Part shown: piece by piece, positions 44,301 to 52,190 of the stretch
Layout of the letters: the number at the start of each line of letters is the position of its first letter
How positions within the stretch are numbered: the stretch's first letter is position 1
NCBI RefSeq assembly: GCF_023920225.1
Contig: NZ_CP092588.1
Location: 1,132,207 to 1,196,206 of the forward strand
Reading direction: 5' to 3'
DNA: 64,000 bases
Origin: Vibrio gazogenes
Lineage (GTDB): Bacteria > Pseudomonadota > Gammaproteobacteria > Enterobacterales > Vibrionaceae
Translations under genes and position numbers: made by a program
The notes under the pieces: generated by a model
Told to the model about the DNA's origin: nothing
The model's input: only the letters and a program-made list of their open reading frames with translations
Database searches by the model: none

Positions 44301-44624
44301 GTAAGCCAAATTGGCCCAGTTCGTATTCGTTTTAGAATTCCAAATAATGCCGTGATCTTGCCAGTTCACCATGTCATCGGAAGAAAATAAATAGTAATCT
44401 TGCAATTGGCTATAATCGGTTTGAGTATCCTGATCGTGCGTGGTCACTACATAGACCCGCCCATTAAAAACACGGGCGGCAGGATCAGCCGTATAAACAT
44501 GTGATACAACAGGATTCGCTGCAAGCACAGTTTCAGGTACAGTAACACTGCTTGCAAGTACTCCAAGAACAATGGCTGCCGATGCCTTGGCATACACCTT
44601 CTTAGAGAGACACTTTATATTCAT
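41385..44624 (-). CDS. Secreted multidomain arabinofuranosidase, GH43-CBM6-CBM-CBM22-GH62
   Basis: 1079 residues after AAAGGAATACACG. Signal peptide to about residue 35. Then a GH43 five-bladed domain (TADPAAR with catalytic Asp about 47, IFDPSVFIDDDG, FFEALYMHK), a CBM6 domain (about 337-455, QAEMFDEENGIETE), a further carbohydrate-binding-like domain (about 461-605), a CBM22/CBM4-like domain (about 623-770) and a complete GH62 domain (about 781-1079: FSWTSTGPL, KDPTIVRYNNKYHVF, WYMIYQWGAKYSTN, SRLFEASNVYKV-like). Two unrelated arabinofuranosidase folds in one chain should strip different arabinose side chains from arabinoxylan. Minor frame problems were not seen. Confidence 0.88.
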   Translation of the reverse strand: MNIKCLSKKVYAKASAAIVLGVLASSVTVPETVLAANPVVSHVYTADPAARVFNGRVYVVTTHDQDTQTDYSQLQDYYLFSSDDMVNWQDHGIIWNSKTNTNWANLAYAPDFIERNGKYYLYFPDGGGSIGVAVADSPEGPYVDPLGHPLVDGSTPNGSVQWIFDPSVFIDDDGQAYLYFGGGGEGNARVIKLNDDMISTSGSAISLNVPNFFEALYMHKHNGTYYLSYSSDTSSGMKINYMTSNNPTTGFTYRGTVLPNPWENNSNNNHASIIDYKGKSYIFYHNRAVANARGASTFQRSINVDLLEYNADGTIKQVNAGRAGAPQLKTVNAFNINQAEMFDEENGIETENASDGTLNIMMGTGDWIKVSGVNFGNGAQELKLRAATESGSSLDVILDSLNNSPVATIDIDNTGGWQTWQTQSTALNTTISGVHDVYLRANGWHNLNWYQFIGNGGNAGSSSLAVELESLSGQSSFSPLTVKSDGGASNGQYIEWPNNGSHQVLSSPSNSASGQVAIKFNLSQTTNVGFEMLASLAAGYDDSFYYRLDSGSWITQNNTATNGWGKITLQTFNNVAAGDHTLRILRREDGAKLDKVTLNAANGNIRLVADDNSGNGGNDGGYQVPSDNFADNGGAEGGLMNWSKTAGSLSLSYTQSHSGSSSVFITGRTANWHGITFNVGSLVNGNQYDVAVWVKLAAGSADVPITLTAKRQDDGDNSTYNEYEQVATAVASANHWTLLQGFYTQSGTPFEHFIIESDNETVSFYADDFSIGGEAGSGNQTCDLKSKFSWTSTGPLISPQRRNWASIKDPTIVRYNNKYHVFATVFDTARNTWGGVYLNFSDWNQAGSANQVDMNTTRAGNTVAPQVFFFEPEKKWYMIYQWGAKYSTNTDISNPAGWTTPKPLLRNGLSNGIDYWVICDDNYCHLFFSGDDGKLYRSKVSIGNFPNFSGYEVVMQDTSARLFEASNVYKVEGTNKYLLLVEAYSPRYFRSWTSTSLDGPWTPLADTKSNPFAGAANVSFPGGKWTDDISHGEMIRSGYDQTLKINACNMQYLYQGQNPNSGVSDYNRFPYRLGLISAK

Positions 44625-45447
44625 CGTGTATTCCTTTTATAAAGTAATAATATCCTATTAGCTCGGATTAGATGTTGTGATGTTTCTCGATTAAGAGACT
44701 TAATTAAAATAAGGTCACTCGATTGTTATCAGATTGAAAAAATAATGATCGCCAGTCAATTATGTCGCTTAATTGAAGAATTTTAGAGTGGTTACCTTGA
44801 CTATTTTGTCAAATGACAACCGACTTTTTGACGCTAGTCTAAAATGTAGTGTTTAACTTTGAGAGTGCAATATTCATAATTTGTTTATCGATTATGTTTT
44901 TTATTATCTTTGATCTCTACCACTAATCACAGACACATGAATAAGTAAGTACACAATAACGATTGAGACACTTGTCACAATAAAAATTGCAAAACAAATA
45001 CAACTGAATTTAAAAGAAACAAACCACTCTTTTCATTACAAAAATCGGTATTACTGCCACTAATAGAGATTTAGATATTCATGAATTTCAAGTTGATGAA
45101 TGATGAAATAAATACCAGAAAAATAAAAGTGAGATCCAACGTGGGTCTTTTACTTTTATAAATAATTTAATTATCAATAATAAACGTAGCGGTTTTAATT
45201 TCAGCCTCCGAATAAATAACATTGAAATATTTCTAGTGCCGAAAATTTAATTCAGGGCACACAATATAATGCGCTCTGAATTGACTTATTTACACAACGC
45301 GTGCTGAATGCTGCAATAATTGATGATACTCCTTAGGCAATCCACCATCATGGGAGTCGTTTTGCCGTTTGATTCGCCGAAAAAATGAGTCCGCGAGCAG
45401 GTGAGCTGCCCTCAATCATTCATCCAACACTTCACGAGTGATGCTGA
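44625..45447. other. AT-rich intergenic region upstream of the GH43-GH62 gene
   Basis: About 820 nt without a supported gene. The left part should hold the promoter of the arabinofuranosidase gene. A possible hairpin AAAAGTGAGATCCA/TGGGTCTTTTACTTTT lies at about 45127-45158. The right part near 45290-45420 may be the decayed attC of the GNAT cassette. Confidence 0.5.
45127..45158. terminator. Possible bidirectional terminator hairpin
   Basis: AGATCCA/TGGGTCT stem with flanking A- and T-rich arms in the gap after the minus-strand cassette run. Weak stem (one G.T pair). Confidence 0.3.
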
Positions 45448-45939
45448 TTATTGACTCGTCCCCTGTTTCGATATTGTCTTCGACATATTGAAACCCGTTA
45501 CGGCAAAGCCAACCTCTTTATACAACTTTAATGCGCGTTCATTATGATACGCGACTCTTAACTTTATTTGATTGATGTCGGCTGATTGAAGCTGTTTTTC
45601 TAACGCGGATATGGCTTGCCGGCCGAAACCTCGGCTTCTATGCTCTGGCGCGATAAAGAAATCGTAGATAAACGTTGAACTGTCGTTGTGATTAACGGAA
45701 TGCCATAGGTAACCGACTAAACGTTGTTCCCCTTCAACTTCCGCATCAATACATAGCAGTGAATGTTCTGTGTTTTCCAGACCATTTGGAAAATGACGAT
45801 GCAAATCTTTTTCCGCCAGCTCAATTGCCAACGCTATTGAATGACCGTAATTCGCAGCGATTTCCTGACTATAGTCATCAATAAAATACTGACAGAATGC
45901 TGGATATTCTTCTTGTCTCATCTCTCTGAGTACAACCAT
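45448..45939 (-). CDS. GNAT-family N-acetyltransferase (cassette)
   Basis: 163 residues. Motif A is FIAPEHRSRGFGRQAISALE near residue 96, and the C-terminal NERALKLYKEVGFAVTGFNM is typical of GNAT enzymes acting on amino groups. Ribosome-binding site AGGAAGAG before the ATG. First of five minus-strand genes separated by attC-like sites. Confidence 0.88.
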   Translation of the reverse strand: MVVLREMRQEEYPAFCQYFIDDYSQEIAANYGHSIALAIELAEKDLHRHFPNGLENTEHSLLCIDAEVEGEQRLVGYLWHSVNHNDSSTFIYDFFIAPEHRSRGFGRQAISALEKQLQSADINQIKLRVAYHNERALKLYKEVGFAVTGFNMSKTISKQGTSQ

Positions 45940-45975
45940 TTCTCTTCCTTTTTATACGATGAATTTGAATCGCAA

Positions 45976-46025
45976 CATAACACCTAATTTAAGGTGTGAG
46001 ACACACCATACCGATACAACGATTT
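45976..46025 (-). other. 3' half of a VCR-type attC
   Basis: Minus strand: TATCGGTATGGTGTGTCTCACACCTTAAATTAGGTGTTATG (given in parts: TATCGGTATGG, CTCACACCTTAA, GTGTTATG) matches the 3' half of the VCR-type site at 30600-30720 (ATCGGTATTGCG, CTCACACCTTAA, GGCGTTAG). The 5' half is missing; the upstream gene's stop is at its edge. Confidence 0.7.
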
Positions 46026-46968
46026 ATACAGCACCCTGCTCGAAGGCTAAAATATTCTCAAATGCTATTTTGAAGTACAGCTCATAACTATTTTGTTCAA
46101 CGTATCCAAGATGAGGCGTTGCCGTTACGTTGGGTAATGAAAGTAAGGGTTCGTTACTTGAAGATGCAGGCTCATGATCAAACACATCGATGGCTGCTCG
46201 CTTCGTCGGAACGGAGACAAGCTCATGATAAAGTGCCGAGGTTTCGACAAGTTCTGAACGACTGGTATTGAGAAACAGAGAATCTGGTTTCATAAGACGA
46301 AGATCCTCGGCCGAAACACATGCTCTCGTTGCGTGATTTAAACGTAAGTGTAGTGACACTATATCTGAGGTAGAGAAAAACGCTTGTTTTGACGCCGCAG
46401 CTTCAAAACCATGCTCGATAGCTAAATTTCTAGATTCAATACTCCCCCAAACGACAACTGTCATTTCAAACGCTCTTGCATATTGAGCAATGCGTTGTCC
46501 TATTTTCCCATAACCCCAAATACCGAGTTTCAGCCCCTTTAAAGTACGACCTAAGCCAAGTACGCCGGAGTCCTGCCATCGGTTATTTTGGAGGTTGGAA
46601 ACATATGTTGGAATATGACGACTGGCTGCCATGAGCAAAGCCCAACACAACTCTGAAGGCGCGATTGGAGAGCCGCGACCTTCCAGTACTTTCACGCCGT
46701 GTTTCTCACACAAACGAACATCAATATGATTGCTGACTTTACCCGTTTGACTGATAACCTGTAGCCGTGGCAACTGAGACAGTAGTGATTCGGTGATGGC
46801 GGTGCGCTCTCGGATTAACACGAGAGCCTCAGTATCGATAAGCTTGGTGACTAACTCTGCCTCCGGGAGTGTTGCATTGAGGATCGTGACATCGTGCGCT
46901 GACAATAATTCGAAACAATCCAGAGTTTTGACCACGTCCTGATAGTCATCCAATACCGTTATTTTCAT
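46024..46968 (-). CDS. D-2-hydroxyacid dehydrogenase family protein (cassette)
   Basis: 314 residues. NAD-binding GIWGYGKIGQRIAQYARAF near residue 150, catalytic Arg in the VSLHLRLNHATR block, Glu/His near the C-terminus (ATPHLGYVE). Resembles phosphoglycerate-dehydrogenase-like enzymes that reduce 2-keto acids. AAGGAGAG precedes the ATG. Such metabolic enzymes also occur as integron cassettes. Substrate unknown. Confidence 0.88.
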   Translation of the reverse strand: MKITVLDDYQDVVKTLDCFELLSAHDVTILNATLPEAELVTKLIDTEALVLIRERTAITESLLSQLPRLQVISQTGKVSNHIDVRLCEKHGVKVLEGRGSPIAPSELCWALLMAASRHIPTYVSNLQNNRWQDSGVLGLGRTLKGLKLGIWGYGKIGQRIAQYARAFEMTVVVWGSIESRNLAIEHGFEAAASKQAFFSTSDIVSLHLRLNHATRACVSAEDLRLMKPDSLFLNTSRSELVETSALYHELVSVPTKRAAIDVFDHEPASSSNEPLLSLPNVTATPHLGYVEQNSYELYFKIAFENILAFEQGAV

Positions 46969-46985
46969 TCAACTCTCCTTGTTTT

Positions 46986-47076
46986 TATAACGTCTGCAAT
47001 TTCTGCAACTAAAGTGGGTCACAGTGAACTGGTAAAGCATAACGAACACGTGACCCAAACCGCTGAGTATAACGTA
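46986..47076 (-). other. attC-like site
   Basis: Inverted arms AAGTGGGTCAC (47012-47022 region) and GTGACCCAAACC around 47049-47060, with outer TATAACG and GTATAACG ends and the core GTTATAA on the minus strand. Lies between the racemase stop and the dehydrogenase start. The outer arms are less convincing than the inner ones. Confidence 0.5.
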
Positions 47077-47086
47077 TCACCTTGAT

Positions 47087-47794
47087 TTATATTGCCATAT
47101 CATTCGATATTGCGAGTTGAACCGCCCTTGCAGCATGAATTTCAGTCGTGTCATACAATGGTACTTGTGTATGTCCTTGTTGAATCAGTAGCGCGATTTC
47201 AGTACAACCAAGTATCACAGCCTCGGCACCCTGATCATGTAAACTGTTTACAATATTCAAATACTGTTCTCTTGATTCAGTGCAAATTATCCCCCGACAC
47301 AATTGATCATAAATGATGTCGTGAACAACGGTTTGATCGTGGGTGTTAGGAACAATCACATCAATCCCAAACTTATCAACTAAGCGGCTTTTATAGAAAT
47401 CCTGCTCCATTGTGAAGCGAGTACCAAGTAACCCAACTTTCTTAACGCCGTCAGCAACCAATTTATCGGCCGTTGCATCGGCAATATGAAGAATTGGGAT
47501 AGAAATTTCAGCCTCAATTTCCGGAACAACTTTATGCATTGTATTTGTGCAAATCATTAAAAAATCAGCACCGCCAGCTTCAACTGACTTTGCTGCATTC
47601 GATAAAATCAATGCCGTTTCATCCCATTTGCCTTCATGTTGTAGCTTTTCAATTTCATCGAAATCAACACTATATAAGCAAATTTTTGCAGAATGTAGGC
47701 CACCAAGTTCAGACTTAACACCTTCATTGATTGCCTTATAATAGCTGACGGTTGATTCCCAACTCATCCCACCTAACATTCCAATTGTTTTCAT
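47087..47794 (-). CDS. Aspartate/glutamate racemase-family protein (YgeA-like, cassette)
   Basis: 235 residues from the ATG at 47794 (GGAG 7 nt before; two in-frame ATGs upstream at 47809 and 47806 are less well placed). TIGMLGGMSWESTVSYYKAIN at the start, catalytic Cys in FLMICTNTMHK near residue 80 and the second Cys in AVILGCTEIALL near 192. This is the YgeA/RacX class that interconverts D/L amino acids. Flanked by attC-like sites. Confidence 0.9.
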   Translation of the reverse strand: MKTIGMLGGMSWESTVSYYKAINEGVKSELGGLHSAKICLYSVDFDEIEKLQHEGKWDETALILSNAAKSVEAGGADFLMICTNTMHKVVPEIEAEISIPILHIADATADKLVADGVKKVGLLGTRFTMEQDFYKSRLVDKFGIDVIVPNTHDQTVVHDIIYDQLCRGIICTESREQYLNIVNSLHDQGAEAVILGCTEIALLIQQGHTQVPLYDTTEIHAARAVQLAISNDMAI

Positions 47795-47810
47795 GTTGTA
47801 CTCCATCATT

Positions 47811-47885
47811 TAAGCGGTGCCCGCAAATAGGCCGCCAATTTGGAGCAACAGCGGAAAATTGGTCGGCTTGATTCACCGGTTATAT
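47811..47885 (-). other. attC site
   Basis: Minus strand: outer arm TAACCGGTG pairs with CACCGCTTA (one mismatch), inner arm AAGCCGACCAATTT pairs with AAATTGGCGGCCTA with an unpaired base, apical TCCGCTGTTGCTCC. This is the full R''-L''-L'-R' layout of an attC, about 75 nt. Confidence 0.8.
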
Positions 47886-48368
47886 TTATCTTGCTAAATC
47901 GATCCACTGACCTTGCGTGAGCTCACCTAGATGTTGTGGATTAAGTTTAAACACAGAATTCGGCGTACCCGCCGCCGCCCAAATTTCTGTATATTGGTGT
48001 AGATCTTTATCTAGGAGGGTTTGAATCTTCTCATTATGTGCCACTGGAGGAACCCCTCCGATAGCGTAGCCCACTTTATCTCGTACAAACGATGCATCTG
48101 CTTTTTCCAATGCAATCCCTGTTGCTTCTTTAACCTTGTCGGTGCAAACCATGTTAGAGCCTGATGCGACAACCAAAACCGGCGCCCCCGTTTCACCATG
48201 TTTAAAAATTAACGATTTAGCGATTTGGGAAACCGTACAGCCAATTGCCTCGGCTGCATCTTTCGCCGTTCGAGTTGAACTAGGCATTTGCTGAACAACA
48301 AAATCCTGCCCATGCTGAGACAAAAAAGCTTGTACTTTCAATGATGAAGCTTTCAGTTCCGTTGACAT
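47886..48368 (-). CDS. YbaK/EbsC-family aminoacyl-tRNA deacylase (cassette)
   Basis: 160 residues. Family features: STRTAKDAAEAIGCTVSQIAKSLIFK with the catalytic Lys near residue 52, DKVKEATG, and YAIGGVPPVAHN near 103. YbaK-like proteins remove mischarged amino acids from tRNA, mainly from prolyl- or alanyl-tRNA. Good ribosome-binding site GGAGGAATT. Its stop lies 1 nt from the attC at 47811-47885. Confidence 0.92.
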   Translation of the reverse strand: MSTELKASSLKVQAFLSQHGQDFVVQQMPSSTRTAKDAAEAIGCTVSQIAKSLIFKHGETGAPVLVVASGSNMVCTDKVKEATGIALEKADASFVRDKVGYAIGGVPPVAHNEKIQTLLDKDLHQYTEIWAAAGTPNSVFKLNPQHLGELTQGQWIDLAR

Positions 48369-48402
48369 AATTCCTCCATATGCTGGCTAAGTTGACGATA
48401 AA

Positions 48403-48480
48403 CATAACACCCGCATTTGCGGTTGGTTTGAAGCGCAGCGGAAAACCAATCCGACAACGAGCGAATGACACTTAAGCAAT
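48403..48480 (-). other. attC-like site
   Basis: Inner arms CGGATTGGTTT and AAACCAACCG pair with one unpaired A; a small CCGCATTTGCGG hairpin and a GTGTTATG core follow on the minus strand. Upstream arm is harder to define. It separates the methyltransferase and YbaK cassettes. Confidence 0.65.
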
Positions 48481-48496
48481 TCGTATGTGGTTTGAC

Positions 48497-49117
48497 TTAT
48501 CCCAATTTTTTGGCAACAAGAAAAAACAATGGATACGAGACTTCAACACCCACTTCGTTTTCTTTCCAAATTTCATAGAATGGCTCCACTCGTTCAACGT
48601 GAAAGCCAGAATACTCGGCAATTCCCTTTAACGCTGAAACATCAAACCCATTGTGCCCAGTAAATTCAGGATGGTTTTTATGAAACGACCCATTTTCTTT
48701 ATAAAGATCCGCAATGACCAAAGTCCCTCTGAGGTCTAACGCATGATATGCCCGCGAGAAAAAACTTTGAACATCGGGAATATGATGCAGCGTCATTAAA
48801 GTAACAATGGCTGAATGCTTTGAATTTAACTCCGATAAACATTCGATGTGGTGGGTATGAATATTGTCTAAGTTAGCTGTAGAAATTTTGGTTTTAGCAA
48901 CCTCTAACATTTTTTCTGATGAATCAGCCAAATGTACGGTAGCAAACGTATTTCGAAGCTGGACACCAAGCAAACCGGTACCACTGCCAAAATCAACAAC
49001 ACTATTATAAGATTCGAAATCAATTTCCTTAACTTTCGCTGCCATCGCTCCTGCACGTTCAATTTTCATAGGATTGTCATCCCATGCACTTGCTACCGAA
49101 TCGAAATAATTACTCAT
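48497..49117 (-). CDS. Class I SAM-dependent methyltransferase (cassette)
   Basis: 206 residues. Motif I VVDFGSGTGLLGVQLR near residue 43, motif II VHLADSSEKMLEVAKTK, motif IV-like AIVTLMTLHHIPD near 105. UbiE/Methyltransf_11 type. Start is after CAAGGAAAG. Small-molecule target unknown. Confidence 0.88.
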   Translation of the reverse strand: MSNYFDSVASAWDDNPMKIERAGAMAAKVKEIDFESYNSVVDFGSGTGLLGVQLRNTFATVHLADSSEKMLEVAKTKISTANLDNIHTHHIECLSELNSKHSAIVTLMTLHHIPDVQSFFSRAYHALDLRGTLVIADLYKENGSFHKNHPEFTGHNGFDVSALKGIAEYSGFHVERVEPFYEIWKENEVGVEVSYPLFFLVAKKLG

Positions 49118-49152
49118 AGAATTCTTTCCTTGTCCCGATGCTTAGAAAACCA

Positions 49153-49210
49153 CATAACAGTTATTAGACAGCATCCTGTCGTATAACTTACCTACATCAT
49201 TCTGTATAAC
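49153..49210 (-). other. attC-like hairpin site, copy of the 32491-32540 element
   Basis: CATAACAGTTATTAGACAG...CTGTCGTATAAC, then TCTGTATAAC. Stem GTTATACGACAG/CTGTC-TAATAAC on the minus strand with core GTTATG. It shares start and stem pattern with 32491-32540, although the two are in different cassette blocks 17 kb apart. Confidence 0.5.
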
Positions 49211-49842
49211 ATCACATCTGAATGTAAAGATTTTTATATATGTTACTGAGAATACGAGTGAAATGATGAATAAAAAGCGGGGTGACGTAGACATTACAGC
49301 GCAGGACTATCTAGTTCTTTCAGCGCACAGGGCGATAACCTCCGGCATTAGCCCGCACTCTAGACCTGGAAACCCTTTTAAAAATTAACCGGATTTCTGG
49401 TAACCCAAGGTCGCCCACACACTTATATTAAACAACCATTTCAAAAGATGATGCTTCATGAATATAATTAATTATATCCTTCGTTAGATTTCTCGTTTTC
49501 TCATGTTTCATTAAATACTCTCATAGTGTCATATCATTCAGTGCCCCTTGAGGACGTTATTCGTTGTATCTAATTATTCAATTGCTCATGCAACTTTATG
49601 GATATTTTTTCCAAAATCTCCTAGTAGTCGTCATAGAACACAAAAACTGAACCATAGTTAGGTTAGGCTATTTAATTACATTTTTTATAATGAACATTAA
49701 ATAAGATCTAGATCAAACTTTTAACTTTAATCCTGTCCATTAAAAATGGACAGATTATGTTATTCATTATATGTGATTTGTATTGCTATGATAGAAATAT
49801 TGTAGATAGGAACAAGTGGAAAACTACAGGCAGGGAGGTAAT
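49211..49842. other. Intergenic region before the PTS regulator
   Basis: About 630 nt with no supported gene. Near 49285-49420 there is GC-richer debris; from 49430 on it is very AT-rich and probably contains the promoter of the regulator. A TGTCCATTAAAAATGGACA inverted repeat lies at 49734-49752, a candidate operator or antiterminator element. Confidence 0.45.
49734..49752. promoter_or_regulatory. Inverted repeat upstream of the PRD regulator
   Basis: TGTCCAT/ATGGACA palindrome with a TAAAA centre, 90 nt before the start codon of the BglG/PRD-type regulator. It could be its own operator. No poly-T follows, so it is not a terminator. Confidence 0.4.
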
Positions 49843-51351
49843 ATGATTTTATCTAAAAGACAAAAAAATATTCTTGACCATCTCGTTCAAGAGGATAATT
49901 TCATTACCGCGAAAGAACTCTCTATAAAATTGAATGTATCTGAAAAAACAATATATCGTGAAATAAAAAATATTAAAGAAAGTCAATCTAAATATATGGA
50001 CATCATCATTAACCATATCGGTAAAGGATTTAAAATAAATTACGAAGAATATATTAACAAATTTTCTAATTCAAATAATAATACCTATAAAAAACATGCG
50101 ATGTCTACGAGTGAACGGAGAGAAAAAATACTCATTTATTTATTGTTAAGCTCTCCAGAAAAAACCTCTATTTCCAGATTATCAGAATTATATATGATCA
50201 GTGCATCTTCTATTGCCCACGATCTTGACCATATACAAGAGACAATCAACGATACCAATGTGAAACTCATCAAAACAAGTCAGGGAACCTTTATTAATGG
50301 TGACGAATCAAAAATAAGAGAATTACTCAAAAATTTCATCATTAACATTATCACCAATAATGACTATAGTTATGATCTTATTTTGCTTCAAAATTATTTT
50401 CTATATGAAGAAATAGTTTTCACTAAAAACATTTTAAAATATATCATGTCAGAAAATATATCATTAGAAGAGCCCTATTACATAAACATACTAATTTATA
50501 TAATTGTAACCATAAAAAGAATTAAGACAGGGCAATATTTAGGTAAAATAAATTACCCAAACAACGAGAAAACAAAAAATGTAGCCATCAAAAAAATAGC
50601 GAGTGAATTAACCAGAAAAATATCATCATATACCATGAGCCTATTAAATGATTATGAAAAAGAAAATCTATATTACCTTATTTATTCATCACGATTTTCT
50701 GAAAACTGTAACAGAAATAAATTCGACAGTTCTAATGAAGAAATGGAGTGTATGAATTTTACTGATTTTCTTATCGTCAACATGGTCGATGAATGTTCAG
50801 CTAAGTTCTTTGATAACAATGAGCTGCGTAGAAACCTTATGCCGCATGTAAGATTGTTGATCATGAGGTTGAAACATCACATCAATATCCATAACCCACT
50901 GTTGAGTGAGATCCGAAGTGAGTGTAATCTTTTATTTAATTCTTTAACAAAAATCATTAAAAACTCAACCCAGTTTAATAAATATAAAAACATCAGTTAT
51001 GATGAAATCGGTTATCTCACCTTGTATTTTCAATACTATTATGAGCAACACTTGCAATCTTTGAACATTGTTATTGTTTGTTCTACAGGTATAGGAACAT
51101 CTCATCTTTTAAAGGGACGGGTGTTAAAATCTTTTCCCAAATGGAAAATTATCGACATTATTCCATTTTCAAAGATAAAAAATATCCAAGATATAGAAAA
51201 TGTAGATTTAATATTAACAACCATCAATATAGACAGCTTTGACTATAAAATACCCTATGTTCACGTTAGTGCCTTCATTAATGAAAAAGATATCGATAAC
51301 ATACTAAAAATAACGAAAACACTAGAAGTGGATGATCAATCTATATTGTAA
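49843..51351 (+). CDS. PRD-containing transcriptional regulator of a fructose-type PTS
   Basis: 502 residues from the ATG at 49843, which follows GGGAGGTAAT; a GTG frame start at 49816 is rejected. N-terminal HTH_11 (LSKRQKNILDHLVQE...ELSIKLNVSEKTIYREI), a second helix-turn-helix (SISRLSELYMISASSIAHDL), PRD-like domain(s) about 190-390 and a PTS EIIB-like domain about 400-480 (IVIVCSTGIGTSHLLKG, Cys phosphorylation site). Activity would be controlled by PTS phosphorylation. Codon use is very AT-rich. It heads the PTS-aldolase operon. Confidence 0.85.
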   Translation: MILSKRQKNILDHLVQEDNFITAKELSIKLNVSEKTIYREIKNIKESQSKYMDIIINHIGKGFKINYEEYINKFSNSNNNTYKKHAMSTSERREKILIYLLLSSPEKTSISRLSELYMISASSIAHDLDHIQETINDTNVKLIKTSQGTFINGDESKIRELLKNFIINIITNNDYSYDLILLQNYFLYEEIVFTKNILKYIMSENISLEEPYYINILIYIIVTIKRIKTGQYLGKINYPNNEKTKNVAIKKIASELTRKISSYTMSLLNDYEKENLYYLIYSSRFSENCNRNKFDSSNEEMECMNFTDFLIVNMVDECSAKFFDNNELRRNLMPHVRLLIMRLKHHINIHNPLLSEIRSECNLLFNSLTKIIKNSTQFNKYKNISYDEIGYLTLYFQYYYEQHLQSLNIVIVCSTGIGTSHLLKGRVLKSFPKWKIIDIIPFSKIKNIQDIENVDLILTTINIDSFDYKIPYVHVSAFINEKDIDNILKITKTLEVDDQSIL

Positions 51352-51384
51352 ACAGAATTTTAATCAATTGAAATGGTAAGCTAA

Positions 51385-51846
51385 ATGAATATCAGAAATG
51401 TATTGAATGAAAAACTAATTAATTTAAACCTTCAGGCAAAGACGAAAGATGAAGTATTAAATGAACTTTGTCATATGCTTTACGACAATGGTTGTATTTC
51501 AGATGTAGATACCTTTTTAAAGGATGTTTATTTAAGAGAAAATGAAGGTGAAACAGGCTTGGGGTCTTACATTGCAATTCCTCATGGAAAATCAGATGCA
51601 GTCATTAAAACATCGATTGCCATTGGGAAAACACCTCATGATGTCGCATGGGAGTCTTTAGATGATCTTCCTGTCCGATTCATTATTTTATTTGCCGTCA
51701 GAATGGTAGATAAATCGACAGTACATATAAAATTATTAGCTCATGTATCTGAGCTTTTAGCAGATGACGATTTATTAGATCAACTTTTAAAAATCAAGTC
51801 AGAAAAAGAACTATTAAATTTATTCGGAAACATAGAAGAGGACTAA
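51385..51846 (+). CDS. PTS fructose-type EIIA component
   Basis: 153 residues. EIIA-2 fold with active-site His67 in YIAIPHGKSDAV, and L-L-A-H-V-S-E-L-L motif near 118. Accepts phosphate from HPr and passes it to the EIIB encoded next. Four nt gap to EIIB. Confidence 0.92.
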   Translation: MNIRNVLNEKLINLNLQAKTKDEVLNELCHMLYDNGCISDVDTFLKDVYLRENEGETGLGSYIAIPHGKSDAVIKTSIAIGKTPHDVAWESLDDLPVRFIILFAVRMVDKSTVHIKLLAHVSELLADDDLLDQLLKIKSEKELLNLFGNIEED

Positions 51847-51850
51847 AACT

Positions 51851-52168
51851 ATGAACATAGTCGCTATTACAGCCTGCACCTCTGGAATCGCCCACACGTA
51901 TATCGCTAAAGAGAAGCTGATAAAAGCTGCACAATCTTTAGGGCATAGTATTTACGTTGAAACACAGGGAACCATCGGTGTAGAAAATGAATTAAGGAAA
52001 GAAAATATAGCTGAAGCGGATGTCGTTATTATTGCCGCCGATATAAAAGTCTCAGGAAAAGAGAGATTTGCGGGGAAACGTATTGTTGAAGTACCGACAC
52101 AATTATTAATTAAATCTCCGAAGGCGTTAATAAATAAATTACAGGAAGATATGATTCCTAAAGTATAA
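51851..52168 (+). CDS. PTS fructose-type EIIB component
   Basis: 105 residues. Phosphorylated Cys9 in AITACTSGIAHTYIAKEKL, typical of PTS_IIB_fruc, and DVVIIAADIKVSGKERFAGK. Stand-alone EIIB rather than fused to EIIC. Gene is AT-rich. Confidence 0.94.
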   Translation: MNIVAITACTSGIAHTYIAKEKLIKAAQSLGHSIYVETQGTIGVENELRKENIAEADVVIIAADIKVSGKERFAGKRIVEVPTQLLIKSPKALINKLQEDMIPKV

Positions 52169-52190
52169 CTTTATTATAGCGAGTGAAACA

